Made by a program: the position numbers and the translations under genes | Assembly (NCBI GenBank): GCA_020152595.1 | Contig: JAIGNY010000148.1 | Location: forward strand, 62,001-126,000 | Reading direction: 5' to 3' | Length of the DNA: 64,000 nucleotides | DNA from: Chiridota heheva | Taxonomy: Eukaryota > Echinodermata > Holothuroidea > Apodida > Chiridotidae | The notes under the pieces: generated by a model | What the model was told of the DNA's origin: nothing | Database searches by the model: none | The model's input: the letters and a program-made list of their open reading frames with translations, nothing else | Part shown: piece after piece, positions 42,839 to 55,831 of the stretch | Numbering within the stretch: the first letter of the stretch is position 1 | How the letters are laid out: each line of letters opens with the position of its first letter

Positions 42839-45800
42839 TCAAGATGACATGAACGCCAACCGAGCGTAAAAAGTATGAGGTAAAAAAACAAAACAGTTAG
42901 CAATACAAGTGTTAGTAAGCTTAGCTTTGAAACATTTAAGACTTGGTGCATGTACAATTTCTGACGGTAAAGCATTCCAATCCTTTAGTGTGTGAGGGAA
43001 GAAAGAGTGTTTATATACATTCTTTCTAGCATAGGGAACCTGGAAATTAAGGTCATGATTGTTTCTTGTATTAGTTCTGACGGTGGGGATAAGTTCATCT
43101 TTATTGATGGCGACAAAATTGATATTAATTCTATATAGCATATGTGGCCGGGTGTTGTATCTTCTTGTTTTTAGCAGGGGCCAATCTAATTTATGAAGCA
43201 TGTTTCTTACACTAGATTTATAAGAGTAGTCTGCCATACAGAACCTGTCTGCTCTCCTTTGAATAGATTCAAGTTTATCCACATCGCACTGGTGATGGGG
43301 GTCCAAGACTGCTGATGCTTATTCAAGTACTGGCCTGACTAGAGCTTTATAAGCAGTGGATTTAACGTCGGTGGGACAGTTTGAGAGGTTACGTTTAAAT
43401 AGGCCAAGTACAGAGTTAGCTTTTTTGGTTATGTTATGTATATGTTTATCCCATCTAAGTTTATTATTAATTTCAACACCTAGGTATAAGTGGGAGTTGA
43501 CATGTTTTAGTGGCTGGTTGCATAAGGTATAAACAGGTGATTTAAAGCATTTAAAGCATTTCTTAGAGGAAATTGACAATATGTAGCATTTAGAGGGGTT
43601 GAAATTCATTTGCCATTTGTTTTGCCATTGTTTAAGTTTGTTAAGATCATCTTAAAGGATTTGTTCAGAGGGGTTATCAATTGTTCTGTACACAAGGCAG
43701 TCATCAGCAAACAGTCTAACTGTGCTGTATACAATATCAGGGATGTCATTTACATATAATAGGAAAAGTAATGGACCCAAAACAGTACCTTGTGGTACAC
43801 CGGATAAAACTTGTTTAGAATCAGAGATTTCACCATCACAGACAATACGCTGGATGCGGTTGTTGAGGAATGATGCAAACCAGGCCAGGAGATTTCCACC
43901 AATGTCATAGGCGGAAAGTTTGGATAACAGGTGCTGGTGTGGGACTTTATCAAAGGCTTTTGAGAAGTCAAGAATAGCCATAGAGACGTTACTGTTTTGG
44001 TCAATTTGTTTAGAGATATCATTTAATGTTAAGAGGAGTTGTGTTTCAGTCGATCTTTTTGCACGGAAGCCATGTCAGCATGTTGTAAATCAGTTAAGAT
44101 ATTATGCTCATCAAGGAATTCCATCACATGTGAGTGGATTATATGCTCAAGGATTTTAATACAAACGCAGGTGAGGGAAACAGGTCTGTAATTAGCTGGG
44201 TTTTGTTTATCACCTTTTTTTAAAACGCTACATATGTTTGCTTCTTTCCACTTGTTAGGGATAGTACCATTATCGACAAAGGTTTGAAAGAGATCAGTTA
44301 GAATTTCATAGAGGTCATCAGCGTGTGTTTTTAGAAACCATGGTGGTATTTGGTCAGGACCTGAGGCTTTGCTGGGGTCTAGGTTATGCAGTTGCTTTTT
44401 GACACCTTCTAGGGTAATTATAAGTTGATTTATTTTGCTGTTGGTGAGTGGTTTAGTTACAGGGATTTGGGAGGTGTTTTCTTCTGTGAAAACACTGAAA
44501 AACTGGTCATTTAGAATGTTAGCTTTAGTTTTACTGTCACTGCAGAGTTTACTATTATTTAGTAGATCAGACACACCTACAGAGTTACTTCTTAATCTGT
44601 TGATATAGGACCAGAATGCCTTTGGGTTTTCGTTAAGTGAGTTTTTAAGTTTATCACAGATGAAGGTGTTTCTAGCTTCTTGAGGTTTTTACGGACAGCC
44701 TTCCTAAAACTTTTATAGGTAGTCCAGTCATTGGCTTGTTGATTAGTCTCAGCTTTTTCAAACAGTTTATGTTTTTTACTGCAGAGACGGCATTGGATAC
44801 GGGTGAACCAGGGCAGATTTAGTTTAGTTGAGGTGAATTTGTGAGGCGTACTTTTAACAATAATCAGTTTAATTTTCTGTTCAAAGAAATTCCATTTTTC
44901 ATCAATATCAATGGAGTTATTGAATTGAGTATAATATTGCAGTTTAAATTTGGTCAGGACTTTTTGTATTCGTTTTATGTTAGCCTTTTTTTAAAAATAG
45001 ATTTTACATTTAGGCAACTTTTAACGAGGAGGGAAATATTTAGGGTCAGTTCAACAGTATCATGGTCTTTTAAACCGGGAATGACATTAGCTGAGGTAAG
45101 AGCTGGTGAACTGTTAGTAAAACAAGATCAAGGATGTTGTTATCTCTAGTGAGTGACTGCACCATTTGTGTGAGATTGAATGATTTGGTCACTTTAAGAA
45201 GAATTTTGGCTGCTTCGGAGGAAGCGTTAGTCCTGAAATAATGTTTTGACTCCAGTCAATGTTAGGTTAATTGAAATCACCAGCAAAAAATAACACTGTT
45301 TTTGTCAGCATTTTTACCAAGCTTTTGAAGGGATTTTTTCAACTCAAGTAGGCTGGTGAGATCATTGTGACTGGGTCTGTAAAATGTTCCTATATGCATG
45401 CTCTTTTCCTTAGGAAATTGGAATTTGGTCCAGAAAATTTCACAGTCAGAGTCTAATTTAGTGAGCTCAGTGAAAACCAGGTCACTTCGTATTGCCTGTA
45501 ATACACCACTATAACCATTTGAATTTCTATATTTGCGAACGACTGTGTAGTTGTCCGGGAAAAGTTCAGCGCTGGTAATTTCGGAATTAGGCCATTTTTC
45601 AGCGCCAATAATGACATCTGGGTCATTTTCTTTGATAAGGCTTTCCACGGAGGCCGTCTTGTTTTGAACACTCTGAAAGTTGATAACAAGAAGTTTTAGA
45701 ACCTTCCTTTTTCCCTTTTGGGATTTGTTTTTAATTTGACATCGCGATGGTGGTCGGACCTCGATTTAAGGCCAGGAGAACAATTATGAAGTGGCTCATA

Positions 45801-46070
45801 TGAGTTAGTACAGTTGATGGAATTGTTAAGTGAGAAAAAAAAACCCAGAGAAGTTCATGAAGTCACAAGTGTCACACACCCAGGTACAGCTAGAATGCAT
45901 GAGATCGCTGTATTTTGAGTCGTCAATGCTACAGCACTTAGTATGGATCCATAGATCACAATTGTCACACTGTACTGCTTTTTCGGATCTCCTACACTGG
46001 AGTCCACACAGGCCACAAGGTGCGAAACATTCCGAACAAAACCAATCATCAGATGATGATGCAAGAGTAT
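42839..46070 (-). mobile_element. Near full-length CR1-like LINE with PHD-like finger, endonuclease and RT
   Basis: Read right to left. A PHD-like Cys-rich finger (about 46,060-45,845) has CGLCGLQC, CDNCDLWIHTKC and WVCDTC. An apurinic-type endonuclease follows (45,648-45,277; IIGAEKWPNSEI and HIGTFYRPSHND). Then come a linker and RT start (44,574-44,029; ANYRPVSLTCVCIKILEHII) and the RT core (43,981-43,652; DFSKAFDKVPH, SGVPQGTVLGPLLFLLYVND, FADDCLVY). C-terminal RT regions run 43,609-43,319 and 43,306-42,839, ending with WNALPSEIVHAPSLKCFKAK. Several frameshifts and stops (for example at 45,260, 44,690 and 43,655) make it inactive. The endonuclease ETW-type residue reads AEKW, a likely degenerate site. 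Confidence 0.85.
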
Positions 46071-46505
46071 TGTAAGCTACATTACTAATGCCTGCACTTA
46101 CGGTTCACACTAGCAAATGCAGCGAGCACTTTATATCAGGTATGTAAGCTTTGTCTGGGTATAATAAACAATCAGATGGCGTTCACGTAAAAGTTACTCT
46201 TCGTATTCCTGGTGAATATATAAAACTTAAAGAAAATTTAAAGTAAAATCGGAAGCGAACAAAAAATGCAACCAGTAAAATTCGCTGAACTGGTAGGTAG
46301 GTTAGCAGTATGTTTGTTGTACGTGTGATGTGACTGAGCTGTGTGAAGACGCCGTGAAACGCAACGACGCTCCTGCAAAATGGCTTCTAGTGGAACTAGA
46401 GTTACGTGATAAAATCCATCTATACAAACTTTGAATTTGGATAAAAATGCATTGTGGGATACTTCTGTAAAGGACCTCCCTATAGGGAGAACAGTGTTCT
46501 CCCGA
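46071..46505. other. Flank of the CpG-rich minisatellite
   Basis: No gene recognised. Contains a short palindrome GGGAGAACAGTGTTCTCCC at 46,486-46,504, next to the array start. Confidence 0.4.
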
Positions 46506-46507
46506 TC

Positions 46508-47455
46508 AGGGGTACGAACCGCGGGGTCCTGGGTAGCGCGATCGGGGTCCTGGGTAGCGCGATCGGGGTCCTGGGTAGCGCGATCGGGGTCCTGGGTAGC
46601 GCGATCGGGGTCCTGGGTAGCGCGATCGGGGTCCTGGGTAGCGCGATCGGGGTCCTGGGTAGCGCGATCGGGGTCCTGGGTAGCGCGATCGGGGTCCTGG
46701 GTAGCGCGATCGGGGTCCTGGGTAGCGCGAGCGGGGTCCTGGGGAGCGCGAGCGGGGTCCTGGCGAGCGGGGTCCTGGGGAGCGGGGTCCTGGGAGCGCG
46801 AGCGGGGTCCTGGGGAGCGCGAGCGGGGTCCTGGGGAGCGCGAGCGGGGTCCTGGGAAGCGCGAGCGGGGTCCTGGGGAGCGCGAGCGGGGTCCTGGGGA
46901 GCGCGAGCGGGGTCCTGGGTAGCGCGAGCGGGGTCCTGGGTAGCGCGAGCGGGGTCCTGGGTAGCGCGAGCGGGGTCCTGGGTAGCGCGAGCGGGGTCCT
47001 GGGTAGCGCGAGCGGGGTCCTGGGTAGCGCGATCGGGGTCCTGGGTAGCACGATCGGGGTCCTGGGTAGCGCGATCGGGGTCCTGGGTAGCGCGATCGGG
47101 GTCCTGGGTAGCGCGAGTGGGGTCCTGGGTAGCACGAGCGGGGTCCTGGGTAGCGCGATCGGGGTCCTGGGTAGCGCGATCGGGGTCCTGGGTAGCGCGA
47201 GTGGGGTCCTGGGTAGCACAATCGGGGTCCTGGGTAGCGCGAGCGGGGTCCAGGGAGCGCGAGCGGGGTCCTGGGAAGCGCAAGCGGGGTCCTGGGGAGC
47301 GCGAGTGGGGTCCTGGGTAGCGCGAGCGGGGTCCTGGGTAGCGCGAGCAGGGTCCTGGGTAGCGCGAGCGGGGTCCTGGGTAGCGCGAGCGGGGTCCTGG
47401 GTAGCGCGAGCGGGGTCCTGGGTAGCGCGAGCGGGGTCCTGGGTAGCACGAGAGC
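46508..47455. repeat. 21-bp CpG-rich minisatellite (GGGGTCCTGGGTAGCGCGATC)n, ~45 copies
   Basis: Units of 21 bp, organised in sub-blocks: ...GCGCGATC (46,535-46,730), GGGGAGCGCGAGC-type (46,735-46,915), GTAGCGCGAGC (46,916-47,025), mixed GATC/GAGC/GAGT (47,026-47,260) and GAGC again to the end. A short interruption with GCGAGCGGGG-only units is at 46,762-46,800. Because the unit is seven codons, two plus frames and all three minus frames stay open, producing several long artefactual ORFs. GC-rich island in an AT-rich window. Confidence 0.95.
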
Positions 47456-48362
47456 TTGTATAGGCAATGCCTGATTTCAGTCTTTTTTGCGTAAATCTAA
47501 TACAATTTAGGCTTATTCATCCGCTAAACAGAATAAGATGTTGAAATTGTTTTTGTATACCGCTTTATTGTCCCTGTTGATATGCAGGCATGCAATCTAG
47601 CCCGGAAATTATTTTACCGTCCAGGTTGCGTGCTTTCTTCCGATTGGGAGATATAGAATTGGAAAATTATAAACACTAAGTTGAAAGTAAATTCGGTATA
47701 ATCATTCAAAGTGTTGGTAAAATTTCAATAAACTGAAAGAAATTTCCTAAAAGTGCATGTGAATTAAAAATATAAGTGAAAGGTTTGATTCCAAAAAAAA
47801 TGAAGATTTCCTGAAAATTCAAAAAGGATTTCCGATTAGCAGCAACTTGGTGAATCAAATTTACCAGTGCACGTTTTCGCTTGAAACTGGGCCCAAAATA
47901 GGAAAGATTGAGGGTCTTGCACTTACCCGCTTAGAGGTGACCTTTCCTACGACCTGAAAGGGGCAGTGGTTTATCCAACTTTAGCAACCAGGGACCAGAG
48001 TGGTGCATATTAGACGTGAGCATATATGCGAACAAGCTGCCAAGGGGCACAAAATAAAGGAAGAGGGGTACGTCAGACCCTTAAGAGTTTTTTCAATAAA
48101 AAATGTAAGATGTTTGGCCCAAAATTGAAGATTTTTAGTCCAAAGTTGAAGATTTTGGTTCATTATTGAAGAGCTTTGGTTTCAAATTGAAGACGTTTAG
48201 TCCATAATTGAGCATGAATAATTCAGTCAAGAAGAAGAGAGCCACTAATCCCACCATAGTATAATATTTATATACTTTGACGAGAATGTGCCAGTGGAAA
48301 GTTGACTCCCCCTCCCTAATACACCACTGGCACGGATGTGACCACTTGGTAGCACGGAACTA
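47456..48362. other. Non-coding DNA with degenerate TTGAAGATTTTGG repeat
   Basis: Bases 48,115-48,215 hold about five diverged ~21-bp units of the form AAATTGAAGATTTTTAGTCC. Otherwise unique AT-rich sequence. Confidence 0.5.
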
Positions 48363-50135
48363 ATGATTTGCCTCATTCAAACTGTTAGAAACTCAAATGA
48401 AAACAGTAAAGTATGTGTTGATGTAAATTTGGGAGATGATTTAAATAAACATTTTGTCCGTTTTAATCAATCACGCAACAAAGATATTAACATTTCTCTG
48501 CCGGAATACACAGGTGATGTGTGTGTATCTGAGCTGAATAGATTTTGTATATTATCAATTTAAGAAGGTTAGAAAAGGAGTTGCATGTGGGTCAAATAAA
48601 CTTCCTTGGTGGTTTTTTTAATTTTAAAGTGAAGATTTAGCACCATTATTTACCTTCATTTTTCAGGAAACTATCTCCAACAGCAAAATTCCGTTATTGT
48701 GGAAAAATGCCATTACAATTTCTGTCCCCAAAATTAAGACCCCTCAAACTGTAAATGATCTTACACCAATTGATCTGGCTAGTATCGCTTTTAATAGCCT
48801 ACAGAAAATATTACTGCCTCGTTTAATGGAAAGTCTGAAAGTGTAGAGCAGCTTGGAGATGTGTATCAATTTGCTTATAAGAAGGGTGTTTCATGTGTAG
48901 ATGTTATACTAGTTTTGATTAACGATATAGTGACTCATTTGGATTGTAAAGAAACGACCATGTCAAAGGTTCTTTTTCTCAATTTTTGAAGTGCTTTCAA
49001 TACGGTCTTGCCAAAATACCTACTTAAAGATTTGACAATATTTATAAAAGACCCGTGGCTCATTCATTGGTTTGCACATTTTTTTTAAGGGTGGGCAAGA
49101 CAAATTGAACTGGACAAAGGTTTGTCAGAACCATCTGAAATAAATGTAGGTGTACGACAGGGAGGCTCTCTATCTGTTGTACTTTTTACCATCTATACCG
49201 ACGAAATAAGAACAAACAAAAATATTTGTGTGATAAAGTATGGCGATGATACTGCTATTTCATGTAAAATTGCCAAAAATTCTGTAAATGTGGATCAAGT
49301 AGAGTACTAGTCATTCGTTGATGTCAAAATGTTATGAAAATAACTTGTTGTTGAACCCAAACAAAAACGTCAAACATACAGGGCTTTTGAAATGAAAATC
49401 ACAAAACATATTTATTCAAGGTTCAGAGGTTGCAAAATGAGTAAAACTGATTATCTTGGTGTATGTATTGATGATAAACTTACTTTTTCCCATCATGTGT
49501 GCAAAATTCTAAGTAAAGTTTACTATATTGTTTCGAGTTTATCACACATTTTATCTTTTTGTAATCTTAATGCTGGAGTTAATCTTTTTAAATCAGTTAA
49601 TTTATCGCAGGTTCTTTATGCTGTACCTGTTTGGTATCATTTAATTTTACAGAAAGACAAAGACAGAATCAGGAAATTTTTATAAAGTATACTTCAAAGG
49701 TTCTAAACTTACATTATCCCAGGCCTATTGATATTTCAAATGACAGGGCAAAATCGGAATTCATTGCAATGGCGACAAAAATCAACAAAGAACAAAACCA
49801 TCCTTTACACAATACATCACAAAGTCATCTAAGACATTTAAATATAAACCTTCGAAACCCTAACATAGTGTCAAAATACAGAATACACGTCTACAAAATT
49901 GTATTAATTTACTGTGGGGCAATTTACTTACAGACAGGAAAGTTAGAATAACTGTTTTAAACATCTTACAGTCTTATCTTTAATTTCTCCTAATTTATTT
50001 ATTCATATTCTTTTAATTTCTGCTACGTGTTTAATATGTATATGCATGTACTTTTACCTTTTTACAAATGTTTTAAATTTGTACTGGAATATTGAATGAT
50101 TAAAAATAAAAACGTATGATGAATTTATGAAATTC
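48363..50135 (+). mobile_element. Degraded LINE fragment (RT region to 3' end)
   Basis: Pieces in several frames: an upstream linker region (48,363-48,560), RT start motifs PLLWKNAITISVPKIKTPQT (about 48,690-48,750), NVGVRQGGSLSVVLFTIYTD (about 49,142-49,205), and a catalytic box reading KYGDDTAI (about 49,236-49,260) rather than YADD. Then DYLGVCIDDKLTFSHHV (49,450-49,500), and a C-terminal part to 49,951. A short 3' UTR ends in an A-rich segment near 50,100-50,135. Many stops. Confidence 0.75.
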
Positions 50136-52625
50136 GGAATCATTTTAGTACCATGCATAAAGGTGAAGCTCGAGAATTGTCGTGACGTTTTATGAAAAGG
50201 AGGATCTAGTATTTTCCCACGAGAATAATTCAAGTTTTGAGCCCAAGCTCAGAAGGAAGTAAATACTCTAATACATCTGTTCATGCAGGGGCGAAGCCTG
50301 TCAGGGGCCCCAGTCAAACCAGAGAATTTTTACAATGTTCCGTCATCAATAATAACAAAAGCGGGGAGTGGAAGGGGAGGGGATGGGTCCAAAGTAATAT
50401 GAATATTTTACCTGTTAAACCATGCATGTATGCATTTTTCAAAGTTGAAACTTTAAACCATTTTCATCATTGTTATAAAATCACCGTCCAGTAAACCAAA
50501 AGGTTATGTGGTTTTGATGACTTTTTTTAACAGCTGTTGTGACATAAGCAGTGAGGTGGGATAATAAAGGTATCTTATGGACTCCTTATATCAGAATTTA
50601 CATCTGAGGGTTTTCAGACCTGCTTTAGAGCACATGCAACTGGGTTTCAGATAGTAGCATAACAGCATAGCATAAACAGGAGGCCTGGCCTCCATGCCCT
50701 TTGGGGGTCTGAAACTATTTGAATTTCAAGTCATCAAGTTTCATGACCCCCTTTTCCTCCATACAGAAAAATGGAGGGACATGGCCTTTTATGCAAAAAG
50801 TGGAGGGAGGGGGTGGGGGAATAGGGGGGAGGCTAATTTGCCCTAAAATGTACTTAATGTTTAAAATTCTGCTGAAAAGTGGAGAACATGTCCCTCTTCC
50901 CTCCCAATCCCCCGGAATTATGGCCCTGATGGACACCAACATCGTTGAGTCATGATACTCTCTGTGTTAAATATGACATGCCATATGGTGTACGAGACCG
51001 TGCGTACAAGCTATTTTCAGTAAGAAACACGTTAAGCCCGCCCACCATGCACATCAGTGAATTTGAATGTTGTAATCAGATAAGTATATGTACACCCACA
51101 TTCTTCAAAACTTAATTGCCGAAGAAGATGCAAAACAAACATGGTTGTAAAAATGTGAGAATTGGAAGATTTTTACATTAACTTAAGCCCATCCATCATT
51201 AATATGCATGATATCAACCCTTGAACAATATAGGGACCATCTATGGGTCAAGATGCATCTAAGCGTTAAATATGACATGGCATAGAAGTCCTAGCTGTGC
51301 AATGACATATCGTGTTTACAAGCAAAGCGTTACACCCACACTGTACACACACACACACACACACATGCCATGTCGACTGCATAGGTTCCTGATGCTGATA
51401 GCATCGCAACCAAAATAGGTGATTACTTCAACAACAACAAAAATTAATAGCCTCATATGTTTGTGAAATTTCCAATTCAGTTATTAGGGGAACTAACACA
51501 TGCTCGAGATTTAAAGCTTTAGATAAAATCTTCTTATTGGAAGATGGTGTCATGACGTAATAAAACAGGCATTAGGCCTACAACCAAATAATTTTGAAGT
51601 CGCTTAATAATGTTGGTATTCAATATGAATCTGCTAATTACAAAGTTCACACTAGGGAGGTTGCTCTGTAAAACAGGTGTGATTTAATTCGACAGAAGTT
51701 TGACAATCCCGCCAATTATGCACGAAAATGTTTATACACAGTTTTCCCGCTCCATCGGTGGCGTATAGCTGGACTTTTTCTGAGGAAGAAACAACGCTAT
51801 TTTCACCATGAATTTGACAACATTAGCAGGGGAACATCTGGATAACTGTCCCCATTAATGAAAAATTTGTATACTTTGTACATGTGGGTCAGGAGAATAA
51901 TAAGCATGTATCATTCAATTCAAGGGTTATTGGAATGAGTCAATTTGTTATGTATTCAACAGTGATAATATTATATGGGCAATTTTGAGGATGTAATCAA
52001 CTTTTTTTCACAAATTCCCCTCTCACAGACTCCCCTTTTCACATTATTTGACATAGTATGATCCTACTTCAGGTCATCTACAGGGTGACCCCTTCTTATG
52101 TAACTCTGCCTCGTTAAACAAAGATGCTGCATTTTCTGAATAATTAAAAAAAAATATACTGTATATTTCACTTATCATGATCCAAAATTGATTGAAATAT
52201 GATCACATATTTTCTGATACTTCTAATTTCCTATTTTGTTGTTGCTATTTTGAAAAAACAAGTCATTGGCTTATTTGGGGTAAGATTGATTTAAATTGAA
52301 TATAAATTGGTTATCAAATTACAGTTTCTGTCAAGGCCCCCTCCCCTCTCCCAGGCCTGTAGCCAGGGGTTTCGTCCAAGCAAACTGCCCCCTCCTCACT
52401 GTTCACACATTGGTTTCATCGACAAATCTATGCTATGATTTACATGTCATATGTGCTAAAGCTATAGGAATTCCCCTCTTAATATTTTTTAAGGGGAAAA
52501 TCTAAGAAGAGGGGGAATCCATATCCCTCTTATTATTGTGAGGTTGTGAGCACTGTCCCCAACCCTTATAGCTATGGTACTGCCATACAAGGTCTCAAAT
52601 GGGGAAGAGGGGGTGCACTTCTATA
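50136..52625. other. Non-coding DNA
   Basis: Contains a (CA)n microsatellite at 51,343-51,364. No domain-bearing ORF and no larger repeat recognised. Confidence 0.45.
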
Positions 52626-52631
52626 CGTAAG

Positions 52632-52792
<161 letters not shown>

Positions 52793-52819
52793 TGCCCAAG
52801 CAGGTGACTTTAATTTTAC

Positions 52820-53345
52820 ATTATGTTCATAGTGCAGGTGTCTTTTTTTACATCATTTTTATAGGTTAGGTGAATTTGTTTTCTTCAAAATTTTCCCATT
52901 GCAGGTCTGAATACCAATGATACTGCAGGTAATAAAATTAACATCTTTCATTCTGCAGAAACCACACAATCTGTCATAATGCGGGTACAGTTTTCGGTTG
53001 ATGGGCTGCACACCCCTAGCACTTTTAGTATGAGGTGCCCCCCTCCTCCCTCCTTTCCCTTTATCATTGTGCAGGTGTCTTTTTTGCATCATTTTCAAAG
53101 TTCAGGTGTCATTTTTTCATCATTTTCATGGTGCAGGTCCCAAATAAATGCTGTTTTTCTCTGTAACATTTGTACTGCTGGTCCATTTTTACAATATTTT
53201 GGCTGAATACTTGATACTGCAGGTATCAAAATCAACTTCTCTAAGTTGCAGGTACCGACAAATCTGTCATACTGCGGGTGTGGTTTTCGGTTGATGGGAT
53301 GCACACTCTACCCATTTTAGTATGAGGAGCCCCCATCCCCCGGGA
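52820..53345. repeat. Tandem duplication of a ~270-bp repeat (GTTTTCGGTTGATGGG...)
   Basis: Two copies (about 52,820-53,060 and 53,065-53,345) share in order GTGCAGGTGTC, TACTGCAGGTA, TCAAAATYAAC-like, CTGTCATAMTGCGGGT, GTTTTCGGTTGATGGG and TTTTAGTATGAGG. The last two landmarks also recur at 63,668-63,712, so this is a dispersed family. Confidence 0.7.
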
Positions 53346-54031
53346 AAGGGAGCCTCTAAAATCATATTTTCTCCCAATTTAAAATACCCTAGCTGCCACA
53401 GCTTCTGCTGGAAAAAAAGCAATGTGTGGTAATATCCTATCACTGACAATAGGGGCCAATATCAGTAAAGACAAAAAGAAATCCCACTGACTTGATCATG
53501 CCCTTATTGAGCTATTGGCAGCCATGTGAATCATCAAATGTTATTAGACAGGTTGCGGTCAAGATGTCGTATTTCTGGTCTTGTTCTGCAATGGATGCGT
53601 TCCTACCTAACAGACCGGCAACAAAGTACGCGTATCAATGGTGTGTGTTTTAATCCTGGCCATCTTGTGACAGGTGTCCCTCAGGGTTCGGTCTTATGAC
53701 CCCTCTCGTTTAGTATTTACATGCTTTCAGTGAGTGATATAATGGAACGACATGCGATATCGTACCATATATATGCTGATGACACGCAAATGTACACCTA
53801 CTCCAATCCCAAAGATGCCAATAGTATATCAATGGCAGTCTGCAAAATAGAGGCTTGTATTCGTGATGTTAGGTCTTGGATAACTGCCAACCAACTCAAA
53901 TTAAATGATGAAAAAACAGAGCTCATAGTAATCACTTCTCCCTCTTCCATAGGCATAGAAGGGGGAAAGGCAACCCCCACCCTCCTAACAAAATATTTCT
54001 GTGAATATTCGGAGAATTTTTCGGGCACCTA

Positions 54032-54575
54032 CCCTGGCGGTGGCACTTAACATAAACCGTTGGTACGTATCGGCGTTATGAAAATCGCGGAAAATTTTCA
54101 CAACTAGCGCGGACCGCGCATTAGCAAAAAAGGGTACTTGAAAAAGTGATCCGCGTTTTCAAAAGAAAGAAGTGTTGAACCAATGGGTTGAATTCTTCAT
54201 CCTACTAATTTCCACATGGTAATTTTACCGGCCGGCGGTCACTTAAGGCCTAAAATCAGTGCCTAATTTCACGCCCTTGCTGGAAAGCTCATAGTCATAT
54301 CAATTAGTTTGCTACTTCAACATCGAACGCAGATAGGTCGAACTTAAATTGCACCCGATTTAAGGAAGGTTTTTATGATCAATTTAGTGAAAATAAAGTT
54401 TAACAATTATAACTTTTTAAGACAACAGAGATCACGCTGAACTTATCAAAAGGTGAAACAGTCTTAATAAGGGGACGGGTTGATTCTGGAGGGGAATATT
54501 TCAAGGATAGGGGGTATTTTCATTTAGTGATAGCAAGCATGGGTATAACTTAACGGGCGAGTGCCACCGCCGGGG
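54032..54575. mobile_element. MITE with CCCTGGCGGTGGCACT terminal inverted repeats
   Basis: The left end CCCTGGCGGTGGCACT (54,032-54,047) is the reverse complement, with one mismatch, of the right end AGTGCCACCGCCGGGG (54,560-54,575). CACCT flanks both sides (54,026-54,030 and 54,576-54,580), a possible 5-bp target duplication. 544 bp, no coding capacity. Inside the DNA that interrupts the L2-like LINE. Confidence 0.7.
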
Positions 54576-54774
54576 CACCTTCTGAAAGAAAACTAAATTG
54601 CAATGATGTAGCTAAAGGAAATCAATAGTTTAAAAAAACTCCTTGGTGATTAAAATAAAGTTCATTAATGTTGTAACGACTTCCACAAAATTTATAACCA
54701 ATATGGAAGGGTAACACGGCAAATAATTGTATGTAATTAGCTTGCGATGTAATAACCGATGCATGCCTATATGA

Positions 54775-55199
54775 CAGTGGCGTAACTACGGGGGTGTGGC
54801 AGGGTAAACCGCCCGGGCCGGGCCCAAGGGTGCCCGCAGGTAGCAGGCCTGAAAAAATATGTAGAGTCTGACTCCTGCACCTTTAGTTCCCATGAGTTGA
54901 ACAATTATTGCCTGGGCCAAAATCAGCTTGTAAAAACATTTTTCTTCCATTTTTGTAAATTAATAAAAATTTGAGCGACACCTATAAAATCAAGGGAAAA
55001 TGTTTAACTTTTTTTCGATTTTTAAAGCCATTTCCTGCAGTCTGGGAGGCATTTTTCCAAAATTTTCTTCATACGCTACGCGCCAACCAAGGTGGCCATA
55101 GCGTAATTGTTGTTTTTATAATAATTTTACCCACTTGATACTAAGGGGCCCGCAGTATCCCTCTCGCCCCCGGCCCAAAGAACCCTAGTTACGCCACTG
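54775..55199. mobile_element. hAT-type MITE (CAGTGGCGTAACTA terminal repeats)
   Basis: Perfect 14-bp terminal inverted repeats: CAGTGGCGTAACTA at 54,775-54,788 and TAGTTACGCCACTG at 55,186-55,199. Flanks CTATATGA and CTATTATG are near matches, consistent with a degraded 8-bp hAT-like target duplication. 425 bp, non-coding. Confidence 0.8.
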
Positions 55200-55638
55200 C
55201 TATTATGATATGTACATTAACATGTGGAAAATTGGGGGTTAGAATTTTCGGGCAAGTTATTACAGCCCCCAAATCAAATTGGGCTCCTACGCCCATGCCT
55301 TCTTCTAGTGACCATGTTAAACGTTTTCACCCCAGTGTAGTTGTAGGGGATAAGGTCATTCTACCAACTGGGAAAGTTAAGCCACATTAGGAGTCATTTT
55401 TGATTTTAACATGTCAATGGCCCATCATGTAAACAAAGTTGTAAAGTCTGCTTACTTTCATTTACGCTCGATTTCGAAAATAAGGCACTATCTTAATGAT
55501 GATACATGTGCCAAACTCATGGTATCTCTTGTTTTATCGCAGTCAGACTATGCTAATTCCCTTCTGGCTGGCATTCCTGATAGTACACTTTGTAAACTTC
55601 AACTTGTTCAAAACAGGGCTGCCAGGATTGTCTCTAAG

Positions 55639-55831
55639 AGAGAGAGAGTTGAACACACAATTACAATGACGGGGTCGTCGCCTGCGTATTCGGTTATGAT
55701 AGTACAAATGCTATCACGAAACGCTTAATACGACCCGGACGAGAACACAGGTACGACGTACGGACAGACATAACATCGACAACCAAGTCAATGTCCACGG
55801 CCATTGATAACCAGTTGTGGTGCACTGGCGT
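55639..55831. mobile_element. 193-bp insertion flanked by an 11-bp target duplication
   Basis: TTGTCTCTAAG at 55,628-55,638 is repeated at 55,832-55,842, and removing the insert plus one copy leaves the LINE reading continuous. One end is AGAGAGAGAG, which on the minus strand would be a CT-rich tail. The length and direct repeats fit a short retroposon. The family is unknown. Confidence 0.7.

Noticed and set aside
46486-46504. Steroid-receptor-like palindrome AGAACAGTGTTCT
   Set aside because: Half-site spacing is 1 bp instead of the usual 3; probably a chance palindrome.
46238-47467. 409-codon Pro/Arg-rich ORF and its overlapping mates
   Set aside because: Five of six frames are open through a 21-bp repeat. 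The non-repeat tail has no recognisable domain.
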